Assembly: GCA_963785035.1 (NCBI GenBank)
Contig: CAWATG010000005.1
Coordinates: forward strand, 310,001-374,000
Source: CAWATG01 sp963785035
Lineage (GTDB): Bacteria > Actinomycetota > Acidimicrobiia > IMCC26256 > CAWATG01
Length of the DNA stretch: 64,000 bases
Direction: 5' to 3'
The notes beneath the pieces were generated by a model. It did not search any database and was not told where the DNA came from. It was given only the letters and a program-made list of their open reading frames with translations. Both the position numbers and the translations under genes were made by a program. Every line of letters begins with the position of its first letter. Position 1 is the stretch's first letter. Of the stretch, positions 63,649-64,000 are shown piece after piece.

Positions 63649-64000
63649 GTGCTCGAGTGTGTGATGAACGTCTCCGAAGGTCGCGAATCCCTCGAAGCCC
63701 TGACCCGGGCCGCGGGACGATCATTACTCGACCTTCACGTTGACAGCGACCATCATCGTTCCGTCTTGACTCTCGCCGGTCCGGGCATCTACGACGCCGA
63801 AGCCGCCGGCGCGCCAGGTGACGATGGCCGCAGCGGCGCAACTCGACCTTACCGACCACGACGGCGTCCACCCGCGACTCGGTGCAATCGACGTGGTCCC
63901 CTTCGTGGCACTGGCGCCGACGGACCGCGGTGACGCTATTGCCGCCGCACACCGCTATGGCGCATGGATCGTGCAGCAATTGGGCGTTCCCGTGTTCTTC
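63649..64000 (+). CDS. glutamate formiminotransferase-like protein, N-terminal part (frameshifted, runs off window)
   Basis: The start is the GTG at 63649. The first frame has the family signature ECVMNVSEGRESLEAL and LDLHVDSDHHRSVLTLAG, containing the active-site His region. After a shift near 63815 the next frame continues with DLTDHDGVHPRLGAIDVVPF and RYGAWIVQQLGVPVFF up to the window end. These motifs fit the N-terminal domain of formiminotransferases (FtcD). Only about 117 codons are visible. The reaction on formiminoglutamate is inferred; folate-related variants occur in actinobacteria. Confidence 0.8.

Noticed and set aside
62455..63933. Long plus-strand open frame opposite the LLM oxidoreductase
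   Set aside because: Only its last part, from 63649, is real (formiminotransferase N terminus). The rest is antisense to the LLM gene and tatA.

Overview
The window comes from a high-GC actinobacterium. The markers are a WhiB regulator, class E sortases, SenX3/RegX3-like phosphate signalling, an F420-type LLM oxidoreductase, a DUF222-HNH endonuclease, a DUF2342-type zincin, and ppk followed by MutT1-like genes. The DivIVA-like protein, an AhbA-AhbB type siroheme decarboxylase and the many secreted proteins with C-terminal membrane anchors suggest an Acidimicrobiia-like lineage. That placement is inference. I found no tRNA, rRNA, CRISPR array, prophage or insertion sequence.

Layout. 1-13.2 kb holds cell-envelope and housekeeping genes: UPF0182, a giant DivIVA-like protein, a PDZ/Lon-type protease, a class E sortase, a HEAT protein, MreB, MoaE, a membrane histidine kinase, a degenerate HtrA-like protein and the siroheme decarboxylase. 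From 33.9 down to 13.2 kb nearly everything lies on the minus strand and forms one island. In transcription order it contains a sortase-like protein without its Cys, an NlpC/P60 hydrolase, two exported proteins with exosortase-type tails, an exosortase, a membrane glycosyltransferase, three small coiled-coil proteins and a degenerate OmpR-type regulator. These are followed by pstC-pstA-pstB-pstS, a second PstS-like protein, another Cys-less sortase-like protein, a third exosortase-type substrate and a further PstS-like protein. Seven of these genes in a row are joined by 4-base ATGA overlaps. This island is the most interesting part of the window.

34-51.5 kb carries glycan and surface genes: a GT39-like membrane glycosyltransferase, a methyltransferase, a GT2, two GH5 paralogues flanking a DUF222-HNH gene, and two copies of an unrecognised secreted family. 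It also has an epimerase, a zincin, an MFS transporter and ppk with Nudix and phosphatase genes. 51.6-55 kb has surE, a peroxiredoxin and a SenX3/RegX3-like pair. 55-60 kb holds the canonical pstS-C-A-B operon divergent from phoU, with a large stem-loop after pstS and PHO-box-like repeats upstream. 60-64 kb has HtrA, WhiB, TatA, an LLM oxidoreductase and the start of a formiminotransferase.

Phosphate runs through the window: two complete Pst transporters, four PstS-type proteins, PhoU, a two-component system and polyphosphate kinase. At least 13 genes, including conserved ones such as ppk, surE and pstS, are interrupted by single-base-type frameshifts. This looks more like indel errors in the assembly than gene decay, so those genes are annotated as single loci spanning their frames.
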